Shown here: piece after piece, positions 1 to 7,977 of the stretch
How the letters are laid out: each line of letters starts with the position of its first letter
Position numbering within the stretch: position 1 is the first letter of the stretch
Assembly (NCBI GenBank): GCA_934394665.1
Contig: CAKRRS010000051.1
Span: 1 to 19,247 of the forward strand
Length of the DNA: 19,247 nt
Source: an uncultured Acetatifactor sp.
GTDB lineage: Bacteria; Bacillota; Clostridia; Lachnospirales; Lachnospiraceae
Direction: 5' to 3'
Translations under genes and position numbers: made by a program
The notes under the pieces: model-generated
Seen by the model: the letters and a program-made list of their open reading frames with translations, nothing else
Told to the model about the DNA's origin: nothing
Databases searched by the model: none

Positions 1-52
1 AACCCCTTGACCAACTATATATTTTAGTACATCCAAGTGCTGAAACCCTTGA
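1..52. repeat. Short direct repeat downstream of lysS
   Basis: The motif AACCC(C)TTGA occurs at 1-10 and again at 44-52, so the two copies start 43 bp apart, in the 65 bp between the lysS stop and the window edge. No hairpin with a U-tract follows lysS inside the window, so the operon terminator is either beyond the edge or absent. The repeat is short and could be chance. An alternative reading is the flank of an integrated element starting outside the window, but nothing here proves it. Confidence 0.3.
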
Positions 53-65
53 TTTTCCTGCATTC

Positions 66-1562
66 TTACTTATCAATAGACTTCATTGTCGGGAAGAGCA
101 GAACATCACGGATCGCGGGAGAGTTGGTCAGCAGCATTACCAGACGGTCGATACCGTAACCGATACCGCCGGTAGGAGGCATACCGATCTCCAGTGCGTT
201 CATGAAATCTTCATCGGTCGTATTGGCTTCCTCATCACCTGCTGCCAGTGCAGCTTCCTGCGCCTTGAAACGCTCTCTCTGGTCGATGGGGTCATTTAAC
301 TCGGAATAAGCGTTACACATCTCACGTCCGTAGATGAATAACTCGAAACGCTCTACATAATCAGGCTTATCCGGCTTTCTCTTGGTCAGAGGAGAGATCT
401 CTACCGGATGATCCATGATGAATACAGGCTGGATCAGATGCTCTTCTACGAATTCCTCGAAGAACAGATTCAGGATATCGCCCTTGGCATGACGCTCCTC
501 GTAATGCACACCCTTCTCGTCTGCCAGCTTCTTGGCTGCAGCGGTATCGGGTACCTGGTCAAAGTCAACGCCTGCATATTTCTTGACTGCATCTACCATG
601 GTCAGTCTCTCGAAGGGCTTGCCCAGGTCAATGGTCTCTTCTGCATAAGGGATCACTGTGGTACCGCATACTTCCTGTGCCACATAGCGGAACATATTCT
701 CGGTCAGATCCATCATTCCATAATAGTCGGTGTATGCCTGATACAGCTCCATCAGGGTAAACTCCGGATTGTGTCTGGTGTCCAGACCTTCGTTACGGAA
801 TACTCTGCCGATCTCGAAGACACGCTCCATGCCGCCGACGATCAGTCTTTTCAGATACAGTTCCAGGGAGATACGCAACTTCACATCCTCATCCAGTGCA
901 TTGTAATGGGTCTCGAACGGTCTTGCTGCCGCACCGCCGGCATTGGATACCAGCATGGGGGTCTCTACTTCCAGGAAGCCCTGTCCTTCCAGATAACGAC
1001 GGATCGCACTGATGATCCTGGAACGCTTTACGAAAGTATCCTTAACATCCTGATTCATGATCAGGTCGGTATAACGCTGACGATAACGGATATCGGTATT
1101 GGTCAGGCCGTGGAACTTCTCAGGCAGGATCTGTAAGCTCTTGGACAGCAGTGTTACCTTGGACGCATGCACGGAGATCTCTCCGGTCTTGGTCTGGAAT
1201 ACTTCGCCCTCGATACCTACGATATCGCCGACATCGTACTTTTTGAAATCTGCATAGGATTCCTCGCCGATGCTGTCTCTTGCCACATATACCTGAATAT
1301 TGCCGGGCAGATCCTGTACATTACAGAAGGATGCCTTACCCATGACACGTTTTGCCATGACACGTCCTGCGATACGGACGGTCTTGCCTTCCAGTTCCGC
1401 GAAATTATTCTTGATATCTGTGCTGTGATGGGTCACATCATATTTTGTGATCTGGAAAGGATCCTTTCCTGCTTCCTGCAGGTTAGCCAGCTTTTCACGC
1501 TTTACCTTTAACAGCTGGTGAATATCCTGCTCCTGTACCTTTGTATTCTGTGTATCTGCCAC
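66..1562 (-). CDS. lysS: Lysine--tRNA ligase, class II
   Basis: This enzyme charges tRNA-Lys with lysine using ATP in the cytoplasm. The 498-residue product has the normal length for bacterial class II LysRS. An N-terminal OB-fold anticodon-binding domain occupies about residues 55-150 (visible run TVRIAGRVMAKR). The class II catalytic core follows, with motif 1 around FLEVETPML, motif 2 as FRNEGLDTRHNPEFTLME and motif 3 as GGIGYGIDRLVML near the C-terminus. The start is a GTG, chosen because AAGGAG lies 9 nt upstream and no better in-frame ATG exists nearby. It sits 26 bp after greA and is the last gene visible in the operon. DusB next to LysS recalls the order in Bacillus. Identification is secure; only the use of GTG is less certain. 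Confidence 0.97.
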   Translation of the reverse strand: MADTQNTKVQEQDIHQLLKVKREKLANLQEAGKDPFQITKYDVTHHSTDIKNNFAELEGKTVRIAGRVMAKRVMGKASFCNVQDLPGNIQVYVARDSIGEESYADFKKYDVGDIVGIEGEVFQTKTGEISVHASKVTLLSKSLQILPEKFHGLTNTDIRYRQRYTDLIMNQDVKDTFVKRSRIISAIRRYLEGQGFLEVETPMLVSNAGGAAARPFETHYNALDEDVKLRISLELYLKRLIVGGMERVFEIGRVFRNEGLDTRHNPEFTLMELYQAYTDYYGMMDLTENMFRYVAQEVCGTTVIPYAEETIDLGKPFERLTMVDAVKKYAGVDFDQVPDTAAAKKLADEKGVHYEERHAKGDILNLFFEEFVEEHLIQPVFIMDHPVEISPLTKRKPDKPDYVERFELFIYGREMCNAYSELNDPIDQRERFKAQEAALAAGDEEANTTDEDFMNALEIGMPPTGGIGYGIDRLVMLLTNSPAIRDVLLFPTMKSIDK

Positions 1563-1588
1563 TTTTTTCCACTCCTTACTAAACTATC

Positions 1589-2077
1589 TTACTCAACGTT
1601 ACTTCTCTGGATCTCCAGAATCTTATATGCGAATACACCTGCGGGTGTCTCTACTTCTACGGTATCGCCGACTTTATGACCGATCAGTGCCTTACCTACG
1701 GGGCTCTCGTTGGAGATCTTGCCCTTTAAGCTGTTCGCCTCGGTAGAACCTACGATTTTGTAATCCAGTTCTTCGCTGTATTCGATGTCCAGGATCTTGA
1801 CCTGACAGCCGATGTTGATCTTGTCCAGATCTACCTCATCCTCAACAACGACTTCTGCGTTCTTCAGGATCTTCTCCAGCTCTTCGATACGTGCTTCGAT
1901 GTCTCTCTGCTCATCTTTTGCTGCATCGTACTCAGCGTTCTCGGACAGGTCTCCCTGCTCTCTTGCTTCCTTGATCTTCTGGGCAACTTCCTGACGCTTT
2001 ACTACTTTCAGATCATGTAACTCATCCTCATATTTTCTGAGGCCTTCGTAGGTCAAAATATTTTTCTTTTCCTGCAT
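1589..2077 (-). CDS. greA: Transcription elongation factor GreA
   Basis: GreA enters the secondary channel of RNA polymerase and stimulates cleavage of backtracked transcripts. The 162-residue length fits the family (about 158). The N-terminal half, residues about 8-75, is the antiparallel coiled coil; its tip carries the acidic signature [16 protein letters not shown]. The C-terminal half is the FKBP-like domain, with [16 protein letters not shown] and the closing EVETPAG segment. The ATG start is preceded by AAGGTG at a spacing of 7 nt. It lies between the unknown gene at 2139-3176 and lysS with small gaps, consistent with co-transcription. The adjacency of greA and lysS is recurrent in Clostridia. 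No unusual residues were seen. Confidence 0.97.
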   Translation of the reverse strand: MQEKKNILTYEGLRKYEDELHDLKVVKRQEVAQKIKEAREQGDLSENAEYDAAKDEQRDIEARIEELEKILKNAEVVVEDEVDLDKINIGCQVKILDIEYSEELDYKIVGSTEANSLKGKISNESPVGKALIGHKVGDTVEVETPAGVFAYKILEIQRSNVE

Positions 2078-2110
2078 GATACCGCACCTTCCTGTTCTCT
2101 ATATTTTGTA

Positions 2111-2129
2111 CTGCCGACACTCCCGGCAG
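2111..2129 (-). other. Small hairpin in the gap before greA
   Basis: CTGCCG (2111-2116) and CGGCAG (2124-2129) form a 6-bp G+C-rich stem with a 7-nt loop, just after the stop codon of the upstream gene. On the transcribed strand it is followed by TACAAAATATAG, not a U-run, so it is unlikely to be an intrinsic terminator. It may protect or define mRNA ends between the unknown gene and greA; that role is inference. Confidence 0.4.
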
Positions 2130-2138
2130 CATAACTGC

Positions 2139-3176
2139 CTAATCAACCGGGTTATTATACCCATTTTTGCTGATGATGTCAAGGTATTCCAAGGCTTTTC
2201 GGGGTTCTTTCCACTCTTTTTTCAACGAAAAATAGCGGATTTGCGGACATTGTCCGGCAAGCCTTCTCTCCTTTTCCTCTGACGCTGCAAAATCCAGCCA
2301 GACGCTGCCCACAGGGAGCCCACCGCCATGGACTTTTTCACTGTCACAGAAATCCAGTACCACGCAAGGATGCGTCTCTTTCCATTGCACTCTTGCATAG
2401 TCTGCCGTCGTAGGGAGTAAAGATACCTCTGCAATCAATCCATATTCATCTTCCAGCTCGTCCACAAGCCACTCCTCATCCTCGCGATATTCTCTGTCCG
2501 TCAGATACCATTTTATGCTTTGCAGTCCGCAGGCATAACGGAGGATGATATAGGGCAGATACGTATTTCTCCCCAATAGAATTAAATCCGGATAAACAGG
2601 CAGGTGATCTGTTTTTTCCCCATATTGCAATAGATGCTCCACCCAGTTCTGCTGCCGGTACTCCCGAAACTCCCTGCCATAATATAAAGAAAGAGGCTCG
2701 CGGCACACCACATAGGTGTGATTCGGATCCTCTGTCAGTTCGTACAGTTGTGTCAGAATATTTACTTCTGCGCAATTGCCGGTTTTTCTCAATTTCCCGG
2801 TCTTCCTGAATTTAATTTTTATACGCTTTCCCCATTTTGCGTTTCTGCAACATTGTTCTGACATTTCGCTCTCTTTGTGACAGGTAATCATGTTATTGTC
2901 TATACACCCCATGACAGCAACTTTCACCAGTCGATAATCGGGAAACAGATACTCGGTCCGTTTTATCTGTATCGGTTCCTCTCTGCCCCCGGAATGTTTA
3001 TTGTCAAAATGCTTTTCACAGACATTGCTTTCCTCAGAATCTTTGGGACTAAAAATTTTTCGCAGCCGGGAGAAATGTTTCTTATGCTCCGGCTGTTTTT
3101 CCGCCTGCCGATTTTCTGTTTTTCGCTCATCTTCACAGGTATTGCGCTTTGCATAAAGATATAAAATCGTGTCCAT
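2139..3176 (-). CDS. Protein of unknown function between dusB and greA
   Basis: I do not recognise a characterised family for this 345-residue product. It begins with a short hydrophobic strand (TILYLYAKR) and continues with a very charged, probably disordered stretch (residues about 12-75, rich in K, E, R). A segment with clustered cysteines follows (MGCIDNNMITC, then QCC, around residues 90-110). The C-terminal half, about 145-345, looks folded: alternating hydrophobic strands such as TYVVCREPLSLYY, LPVYPDLILLG and HPCVVLDFCD, and a glycine turn GGGLPVGSVWLDFA. No signal peptide or membrane helix is seen. The ATG is not preceded by a clear Shine-Dalgarno sequence, so the start is uncertain. 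A 61-bp gap to greA and 73 bp from dusB place it in the operon. The charged N-terminal part looks fast-evolving. Gene reality is likely; function is unknown. Confidence 0.72.
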   Translation of the reverse strand: MDTILYLYAKRNTCEDERKTENRQAEKQPEHKKHFSRLRKIFSPKDSEESNVCEKHFDNKHSGGREEPIQIKRTEYLFPDYRLVKVAVMGCIDNNMITCHKESEMSEQCCRNAKWGKRIKIKFRKTGKLRKTGNCAEVNILTQLYELTEDPNHTYVVCREPLSLYYGREFREYRQQNWVEHLLQYGEKTDHLPVYPDLILLGRNTYLPYIILRYACGLQSIKWYLTDREYREDEEWLVDELEDEYGLIAEVSLLPTTADYARVQWKETHPCVVLDFCDSEKVHGGGLPVGSVWLDFAASEEKERRLAGQCPQIRYFSLKKEWKEPRKALEYLDIISKNGYNNPVD

Positions 3177-3249
3177 GGTTCATTGTATGCAGCTTCATGG
3201 TTTCTATTCACTTTATGCCATATCCACATCACAGTACATCGACAGATAA

Positions 3250-4260
3250 CTATTTCACATAGCTCTCATTTTCCTCTGCCGTCTTTCCTGCTTCATCCGG
3301 GAAAATCTCGTGTACACCCCTGATCAGTTCCTCCATCTTCTCCATGGTATTGATGGTCTGGCGGAAATGTGCCGAATGGGGCATACCCACGGTGTACCAG
3401 GACAGGTGCTTGCGCATCTCCCGGACGCCGGTGTATTCTCCCTTATATTCCAGCTGCAGTGCGGCATGACGCAGGATCAGTTCCCGTTTTTCCCGGTTGT
3501 CAGGTCTCTCCGGAATCGTGCCGTTCTCCAGATAGGATACCACTTCCCGGAAGATCCAGGGATTGCCCTCTGCCGCTCTGCCGATCATCACGCCGTCACA
3601 ACCGGTCTGTTCCATAATGGCTTTCGCTTTCTGCGGGCTGTCCACATCACCGTTGCCGATGACCGGGATCTTCACCGCATCCTTCACCTGCGCAATGATA
3701 TCCCAGTCTGCCTGTCCGCTGTAGTACTGGGCTCTCGTCCGTCCATGCACCGCTACCGCCGCCACACCGCAGGCTTCTGCGATCTTCGCGATCTCTACGG
3801 CATTCACATGGTCATCATCGAAGCCCTTACGGATTTTCACTGTTACCGGCTTGTCAATGGCTTTCACCAGAGCCGTCAGAATCTGCTCCACCAGCTTCGG
3901 GTTCTTCATCAGTGCGGAACCTTCCCCGTTATTCACGACCTTCGGCACCGGACATCCCATGTTCAGATCCAAAATGGAAAACGGTCGTTCCTCGATACGT
4001 TTTGCCATCTCCGCAAGGATCTGCGGATCCGATCCGAACAGCTGCAAAGATGCCGGAACCTCGTCCGGATGAATCTCCATCAGGCTGTCCGTATTTTTAT
4101 TGTTATAATATATGGCCTTGGCACTTACCATCTCCATGCACACCATTGCCGCGCCCATTTCTCTGCAGAGCAGACGAAATGGCAGGTCGGATACGCCTGC
4201 CATGGGTGCCAGGATCACAGGATTGTCCAGGGTCACATTGCCAATCTGTAATTTCTTCAT
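3250..4260 (-). CDS. dusB: tRNA-dihydrouridine synthase, DusB type
   Basis: Dus enzymes are FMN-dependent reductases that convert uridine to dihydrouridine in tRNA using NAD(P)H. The 336-residue protein has the TIM-barrel start VILAPMAGVSDLPFR. The catalytic cysteine is C103 in LNMGCPVPKV. Further FMN and tRNA-binding runs are VKIRKGFDD, AVHGRTRAQYYSG, VIGNGDV and GVMIGRAAEGNPWIF. A helical tRNA-binding region closes the protein. The ATG is preceded by CGGAGA at about 6 nt. It lies 34 bp after coaX in the operon. The neighbourhood dusB-greA-lysS supports the DusB assignment over other Dus paralogues, but the exact modified position cannot be read from sequence. Confidence 0.95.
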   Translation of the reverse strand: MKKLQIGNVTLDNPVILAPMAGVSDLPFRLLCREMGAAMVCMEMVSAKAIYYNNKNTDSLMEIHPDEVPASLQLFGSDPQILAEMAKRIEERPFSILDLNMGCPVPKVVNNGEGSALMKNPKLVEQILTALVKAIDKPVTVKIRKGFDDDHVNAVEIAKIAEACGVAAVAVHGRTRAQYYSGQADWDIIAQVKDAVKIPVIGNGDVDSPQKAKAIMEQTGCDGVMIGRAAEGNPWIFREVVSYLENGTIPERPDNREKRELILRHAALQLEYKGEYTGVREMRKHLSWYTVGMPHSAHFRQTINTMEKMEELIRGVHEIFPDEAGKTAEENESYVK

Positions 4261-4294
4261 GTATTCTCCGTTTTATCGAGTATTTATGCGGTAA

Positions 4295-5068
4295 TTACGC
4301 CTTGCGATTCTTATCATAGATGATGCGCAATCCGTCGAGTGTCAGATAACTGTCATAGATGTCGATACTGTCGGTCTCGTCCGCAATGGCTCTGCCCAGT
4401 CCTCCGGTCGCCACGACCTTCAGGTCATCCAGACCACTTTCTTCTTTGACTTTGCGGATAATGTATTCCGTCTGTCCGATCTGTCCGTACATCAGTCCCG
4501 CCTGCATACTGGTAATGGTCTCCTGTGCCAGAATGGACTTGGGTTTACGGATCTCGATGTTCGGCAGTTTTGCGGTCTCTCTCCACAGCGCTTCCGAACT
4601 GATACGGATACCGGGCGCCGTAATTCCCGCAGTAAATCTTCCGTCCTCCGTGATCAGATCATAAGTGGTCGCTGTACCGAAATCCAGCACCAGCACCGGG
4701 CCGCCGTATTTTACATAGGCTGCGACCGCATCCACGATACGATCCGCGCCGATGGCTCTGGGATCTTCCGTAGCGACTTTGATGCCGCTCTTCACTCCGG
4801 GACCCACGATCAATGGTTTCGTCTTCAGATATCTGATAATGCAGCTTGTCAAAGAATGCATCACATCAGGCACTACACTGGCAATAATAGCGCCCTCAAT
4901 ATCAGTCACTTCAATGCCGTTATTTTTTAACAGCTGTGTGATCATAATACCGTATTCGTCCGAAGTCCTCGGTGTCTTAGTCATGATGCGAAAGGTTGCC
5001 TCCAGCTTTTTGCCCCGGTAGACACCCATGGTCATGTTCGTATTGCCTACATCGATGACAAAAATCAT
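4295..5068 (-). CDS. coaX: Type III pantothenate kinase
   Basis: CoaX phosphorylates pantothenate, the first committed step of coenzyme A synthesis. The type III enzyme belongs to the ASKHA fold and is not feedback-inhibited by CoA in characterised members. The 257-residue length is standard. Visible motifs are the phosphate-binding start VIDVGNTNM (D6), SVVP at about 64-67, GADR at 107-110 and [10 protein letters not shown] at 129-138, followed by GGLG near residue 220. The start ATG overlaps the stop of the upstream small acidic protein as ATGA, which indicates translational coupling. Downstream, dusB follows after 34 bp. No missing residues were noticed. Confidence 0.96.
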   Translation of the reverse strand: MIFVIDVGNTNMTMGVYRGKKLEATFRIMTKTPRTSDEYGIMITQLLKNNGIEVTDIEGAIIASVVPDVMHSLTSCIIRYLKTKPLIVGPGVKSGIKVATEDPRAIGADRIVDAVAAYVKYGGPVLVLDFGTATTYDLITEDGRFTAGITAPGIRISSEALWRETAKLPNIEIRKPKSILAQETITSMQAGLMYGQIGQTEYIIRKVKEESGLDDLKVVATGGLGRAIADETDSIDIYDSYLTLDGLRIIYDKNRKA

Positions 5069-5436
5069 TCGTCGTCCTCCCCGTCTTCTTCATCCAAAAG
5101 CTCCGATACGTCTTCTTTTTTGATAAATACACGATAATACAGGCTTAAGGATTCAAAAAGCTCCTGTCTGCTCCTGCGGATCTCGGAGATCAGGAGTCCG
5201 GAAGAAATCTCATCATAATAAATGTCATCTTCCTCCGCATTGGTCTCCATGATCACATTGCCGTCCTCTTCAAACGCGATGGTAAAAATACCGCCCACTT
5301 CTTCCGTAAAAAGGACACAGATGATATGCAATTCCTCCTTGATGGATTCCGGGATCATCTTGAATTGTTCTTCGTTAAAATAATACTTTTTCTCATAGGC
5401 GTTGGCGCCGCAGAGCACGATTTTATTTTCGTCCAT
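5065..5436 (-). CDS. Small acidic conserved protein (DUF6145-like), function unknown
   Basis: This is a 123-residue acidic protein with no membrane segment. The fold is probably alpha/beta: [17 protein letters not shown] at the N-terminus, then a helical start [13 protein letters not shown], strands [21 protein letters not shown] and [11 protein letters not shown], and a C-terminal helix [19 protein letters not shown], ending in a strongly acidic tail. It resembles proteins I recall being called DUF6145 in Lachnospiraceae; that name is from memory and should be checked. The ATG has AGGA 8 nt upstream. Its stop overlaps the coaX start, so the two products are made together, which hints at a link to coaX but does not prove one. 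Confidence 0.85.
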   Translation of the reverse strand: MDENKIVLCGANAYEKKYYFNEEQFKMIPESIKEELHIICVLFTEEVGGIFTIAFEEDGNVIMETNAEEDDIYYDEISSGLLISEIRRSRQELFESLSLYYRVFIKKEDVSELLDEEDGEDDE

Positions 5437-5470
5437 AGTTCTGTCCTGTTCCTGATTGATATCGTTCTAT

Positions 5471-5500
5471 TTTATATTTACCATAACAATTCAAAACCAA
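5471..5500 (-). promoter_or_regulatory. Possible weak internal promoter before the DUF6145-like gene and coaX
   Basis: On the minus strand a -35-like TTGGTT (5500-5495) is followed after 18 nt by TATAAA (5476-5471). The -35 matches only the TTG of the consensus, so it is weak. It lies in the 97-bp gap after birA and overlaps one arm of the inverted repeat at 5483-5518. If real, it would let the coaX part of the operon be expressed separately from argF-birA. Confidence 0.28.
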
Positions 5501-5518
5501 AGCATTTCGAATTGTTAT
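5483..5518. repeat. Perfect 10-bp inverted repeat downstream of birA
   Basis: ATAACAATTC (5483-5492) and GAATTGTTAT (5509-5518) are exact reverse complements separated by 16 nt. In RNA this is a 10-bp hairpin with a large loop; in DNA it could be an operator. No U-run follows on the transcribed strand (GGTAAATATAAAATAG), so it is not a standard terminator. It is the most conspicuous element in the 97-bp gap between birA and the next gene. Confidence 0.6.
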
Positions 5519-5533
5519 AGGATTCGTTCAAAT

Positions 5534-6577
5534 CTATACATACCCGTACACGCCACGCACGGACACCTCACCGGCATAGACTTCCTCCACGGTGCCGTCC
5601 TGTCGTTCCACGAGGAGCTCTCCCTGGTCATTGATGCCTCTGGCAATGCCGCGGTACTCTCCCTTCGGATCCAGCACACAGACTTCTCTATCCTGATTCA
5701 CCAGAAGCTCCGCATAGGATGCCCGAAGTCCCTTCAGATCATGCGTCTTCAGGAAAATCTCGTAGTCTTCTTCAAATGCCTCCATGATATCCGCGATCAG
5801 CTGACTACGGGAGATCTGGAAACCGCACTGCTCATCTATCGCCGCCGCTCTGTCACGAATCTCTTCCGGGAATTCCTGTCTGCGCACATTGATACCTACA
5901 CCGATCACGATATGTTGGATATAATTCTGCTCCATGCTCATCTCCGTGAGAATACCGCAGACTTTTTTTCCATCCACCACGATATCGTTCGGCCACTTGA
6001 TGCCGACTTTGTCAGCTGCGGCCTCTTCGTCACGGCGCAGCGTCTGCCGGATGCCCTTTGCCACAGCCAATGCCATGACCAAGGTCAACATTGGCGCACA
6101 ATCTGCAGAAAAATCAGGTTTTAACAGCAGGGTATAATAAATATTGATCCCTGCGGGGCTCTCCCAGCCGCGTCCTCTGCGCCCTCTGCCGGCTGTCTGC
6201 TTGTCCGCCACGACCAGCAGTCCGCTCTCTGCTCCCTGCTCCGCTTCCTGTTTGGCACGGATATTGGTAGAATCAATACTGTCAAAAAAGAGTAAGGGAT
6301 GTCCTACCCAGTTTGTCTTAAGACGGCTCTGGATATCGGCCTGATTATAGACTTCCTCCGTCTGATCCACCAGACGGTATCCCCGGTTCTGCACCGCTTC
6401 AATGACATAGCCTTCTTTTTTCAATTGTCCGATGGCTTTCCATACCGCAGTTCTCGACACGCCGAACTGTTCGCAGAGCTCCTGTCCGGAGACGTAAGCC
6501 TCTGACTCCGGTGCTCCTGCTGCCACCTGCTCCTTCTTTTCCCGAAGGAGCTCTAATATCTTTGCTTTCATACTCAT
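5534..6577 (-). CDS. birA: Biotin--[acetyl-CoA-carboxylase] ligase / biotin repressor
   Basis: BirA makes biotinyl-5'-AMP and attaches biotin to the carrier protein of acetyl-CoA carboxylase. The long form also acts as a biotin-responsive DNA-binding repressor. The 347-residue protein is the long, bifunctional type. An N-terminal winged helix spans about residues 1-70 ([20 protein letters not shown], with recognition-helix features). The ligase domain has GRGRRGRGW at 130-138, KWPNDI at 194-199, CGILTE and the GVGINV run. A C-terminal SH3-like domain of about 50 residues follows. The ATG overlaps the argF stop (ATGA), implying translational coupling, although the M at residue 3 is also possible. 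Having argF and birA coupled is unusual by function, but the assignment itself is secure. Confidence 0.96.
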   Translation of the reverse strand: MSMKAKILELLREKKEQVAAGAPESEAYVSGQELCEQFGVSRTAVWKAIGQLKKEGYVIEAVQNRGYRLVDQTEEVYNQADIQSRLKTNWVGHPLLFFDSIDSTNIRAKQEAEQGAESGLLVVADKQTAGRGRRGRGWESPAGINIYYTLLLKPDFSADCAPMLTLVMALAVAKGIRQTLRRDEEAAADKVGIKWPNDIVVDGKKVCGILTEMSMEQNYIQHIVIGVGINVRRQEFPEEIRDRAAAIDEQCGFQISRSQLIADIMEAFEEDYEIFLKTHDLKGLRASYAELLVNQDREVCVLDPKGEYRGIARGINDQGELLVERQDGTVEEVYAGEVSVRGVYGYV

Positions 6578-7557
6578 AATGTTGCCGCCATCACTGCCTT
6601 GATCGTATGCATACGGTTCTCAGCCTCTGCAAATACCAGAGACTGTTTGGATTCAAATACTTCATCGGTTACTTCCATCTCTGTGATACCGAAACGCTCA
6701 CCCATCCGGGCTCCGATCTTGGTCTTCAGATCATGGAATGCAGGGAGACAATGCATGAAGATTGCCTGCTCGCCGGCATTGTCCATAACCGCTTTGTTCA
6801 CCTGATAGGGAGACAGTTCTTTAATACGCTCGGTCCATACTTCATCCGGCTCGCCCATGGATACCCACACATCTGTATAGATAACATCTGCGCCTGCGGT
6901 ACCTGCCTTTACATCTTCCGTCAGCGTAATACTGCCGCCGGTCTGTGCCGCAATTGCCTCGCACTCTGCTACCAGTTCCTTCGCAGGAAAATATTTTGCC
7001 GTGGTGCAAGCAGTAAAGTGCATTCCCATCTTCGCACAGGCTACCATCAGGGAATTCCCCATATTGTAACGGGCGTCTCCCATGTAAGTCATGCGGATCC
7101 CTTTCAGATGTCCGAAATGCTCACGGATGGTCAGAAGGTCTGCCAGCATCTGGGTGGGATGAAATTCGTTGGTCAGGCCGTTCCATACTGGAACCTTGGA
7201 GTATTTTGCCAGTTCCTCTACGATATCCTGTCCGAACCCACGGTATTCGATACCCTCGAACATACCGGCCAGAACTCTTGCGGTATCGGCAATGCTCTCT
7301 TTTTTACCGATCTGGGATCCGGTAGGATCCAGGTAAGTCGTTCCCATCCCTAAGTCATGTGCTGCCACTTCAAAAGCGCATCTGGTACGGGTACTGGTCT
7401 TCTCAAAGATCAGCGCTACATTCTTGCCTCGGAGAGTATCTACAGGGATTCCCTTTTTCTTCTTATCCTTCAGATCCGCTGCCAGATCCAACAGATATTC
7501 GATCTCTTCCGGTGTAAAATCCAGTAATTTCAAAAAATCGCGTCCCTTTAAATCCAT
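6574..7557 (-). CDS. argF: Ornithine carbamoyltransferase
   Basis: OTC condenses ornithine with carbamoyl phosphate to citrulline in arginine synthesis; the catabolic type runs the reaction in reverse. The 327-residue protein carries the carbamoyl-phosphate loop STRTR (55-59), HPTQ (133-136), the ornithine-binding SMGE (233-236) and HCLP (269-272). I start it at the ATG whose codon is 7557-7555, because GAGGAG lies about 7 nt upstream and the length then matches the family; a 22-residue upstream extension beginning at 7623 lacks a ribosome binding site and is atypical. It is the first gene after a strong promoter and overlaps birA by 4 nt. No other arg genes are in the window, so anabolic versus catabolic use cannot be decided from context. 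Confidence 0.95.
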   Translation of the reverse strand: MDLKGRDFLKLLDFTPEEIEYLLDLAADLKDKKKKGIPVDTLRGKNVALIFEKTSTRTRCAFEVAAHDLGMGTTYLDPTGSQIGKKESIADTARVLAGMFEGIEYRGFGQDIVEELAKYSKVPVWNGLTNEFHPTQMLADLLTIREHFGHLKGIRMTYMGDARYNMGNSLMVACAKMGMHFTACTTAKYFPAKELVAECEAIAAQTGGSITLTEDVKAGTAGADVIYTDVWVSMGEPDEVWTERIKELSPYQVNKAVMDNAGEQAIFMHCLPAFHDLKTKIGARMGERFGITEMEVTDEVFESKQSLVFAEAENRMHTIKAVMAATL

Positions 7558-7754
7558 AACACTCCTCTTTTCCGAGGTCCTACGCCTTCCGGCTGCCGCC
7601 TCTGTCTTATTTTGTATTGTCATAAGCGCTGCGAAACTTGCATCGCTAATTCCCGTATATTCACCTTACTTGTCAAAGAGATTTTCAGAACGTGCTGATT
7701 CCCATCGGTATGCTTCGCCTATTTTTTAATCACTTTGACTCTAAATGGTTACAT
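7558..7754 (-). promoter_or_regulatory. Long structured 5' leader of the argF operon
   Basis: From the predicted start of transcription to the argF ATG there are about 197 nt without a convincing gene. Base pairing is visible: GTCAAAG (7739-7733) with CTTTGAC (7678-7672), extended after a U-U mismatch by GATT with AATC. Immediately before the ATG, CCTC can pair with GAGG across GGAAAA, which would partly hide the Shine-Dalgarno GAGGAG. A T-box signature and a known riboswitch core were looked for and not found. A regulatory role, for example control by arginine, is inference. Confidence 0.45.
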
Positions 7755-7760
7755 GTACTC

Positions 7761-7789
7761 AATATACTTCATTATTCCGCGTTTTTCAA
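7761..7789 (-). promoter_or_regulatory. Sigma-A-type promoter of the argF-lysS operon
   Basis: On the minus strand the -35 TTGAAA (7789-7784) and -10 TATATT (7766-7761) are separated by exactly 17 nt, each matching the consensus at 5 of 6 positions. The expected start is near 7754. It sits just after the terminator of the SPFH gene, which makes it the natural promoter of everything from argF to lysS. Confidence 0.75.
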
Positions 7790-7876
7790 GTCCTCGCCTT
7801 TTTACCTCCACGGGATTCCAGTTCCATAATATCATTTTTTGAGACGTCTTTCTTACTTCAGATCCCCATATTGCAT

Positions 7877-7916
7877 AAAAAGCAGGAACCTCTTCCACTA
7901 TGGAAAAGATTCCTGC
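7877..7916 (-). terminator. Intrinsic terminator of the nfeD-SPFH operon
   Basis: A 16-bp stem (7916-7901 with 7897-7882) closes a 3-nt loop and is followed on the minus strand by TTTTT (7881-7877). Two positions pair as G-U only in minus-strand RNA and would be C-A mismatches in plus-strand RNA, which supports the minus orientation. It lies about 60 bp after the SPFH stop. Confidence 0.88.
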
Positions 7917-7977
7917 CTGTTTTATAATATTAATTTATCTGCCAAAACTTTCCGTTTTCACAAGGCTGTGGCACACC

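Noticed and set aside
408..1136. Plus-strand open frame of 242 codons opposite lysS
   Set aside because: It is antisense to the LysRS catalytic domain and has no protein-like features beyond being open.
3310..4251. Plus-strand open frame of 313 codons opposite dusB
   Set aside because: It lies wholly antisense to dusB, is rich in His, Leu and Arg as expected of a mirror frame, and has no family resemblance.
5483..5518. BirA operator
   Set aside because: The spacer length is right, but the half-sites are in the opposite order to the known TTGT-TAAC...GTTA-ACAA arrangement, and the site is downstream of birA rather than before a biotin gene.
7558..7623. Longer argF starting at 7623
   Set aside because: The extra 22 residues have no ribosome binding site and do not resemble the family; GAGGAG precedes the ATG at 7557.
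7558..7754. T-box or arginine leader peptide before argF
   Set aside because: The T-box core (AGGGTGGNACCGCG-like) is absent, no terminator/antiterminator pair is seen, and the short frames present have no Arg run.
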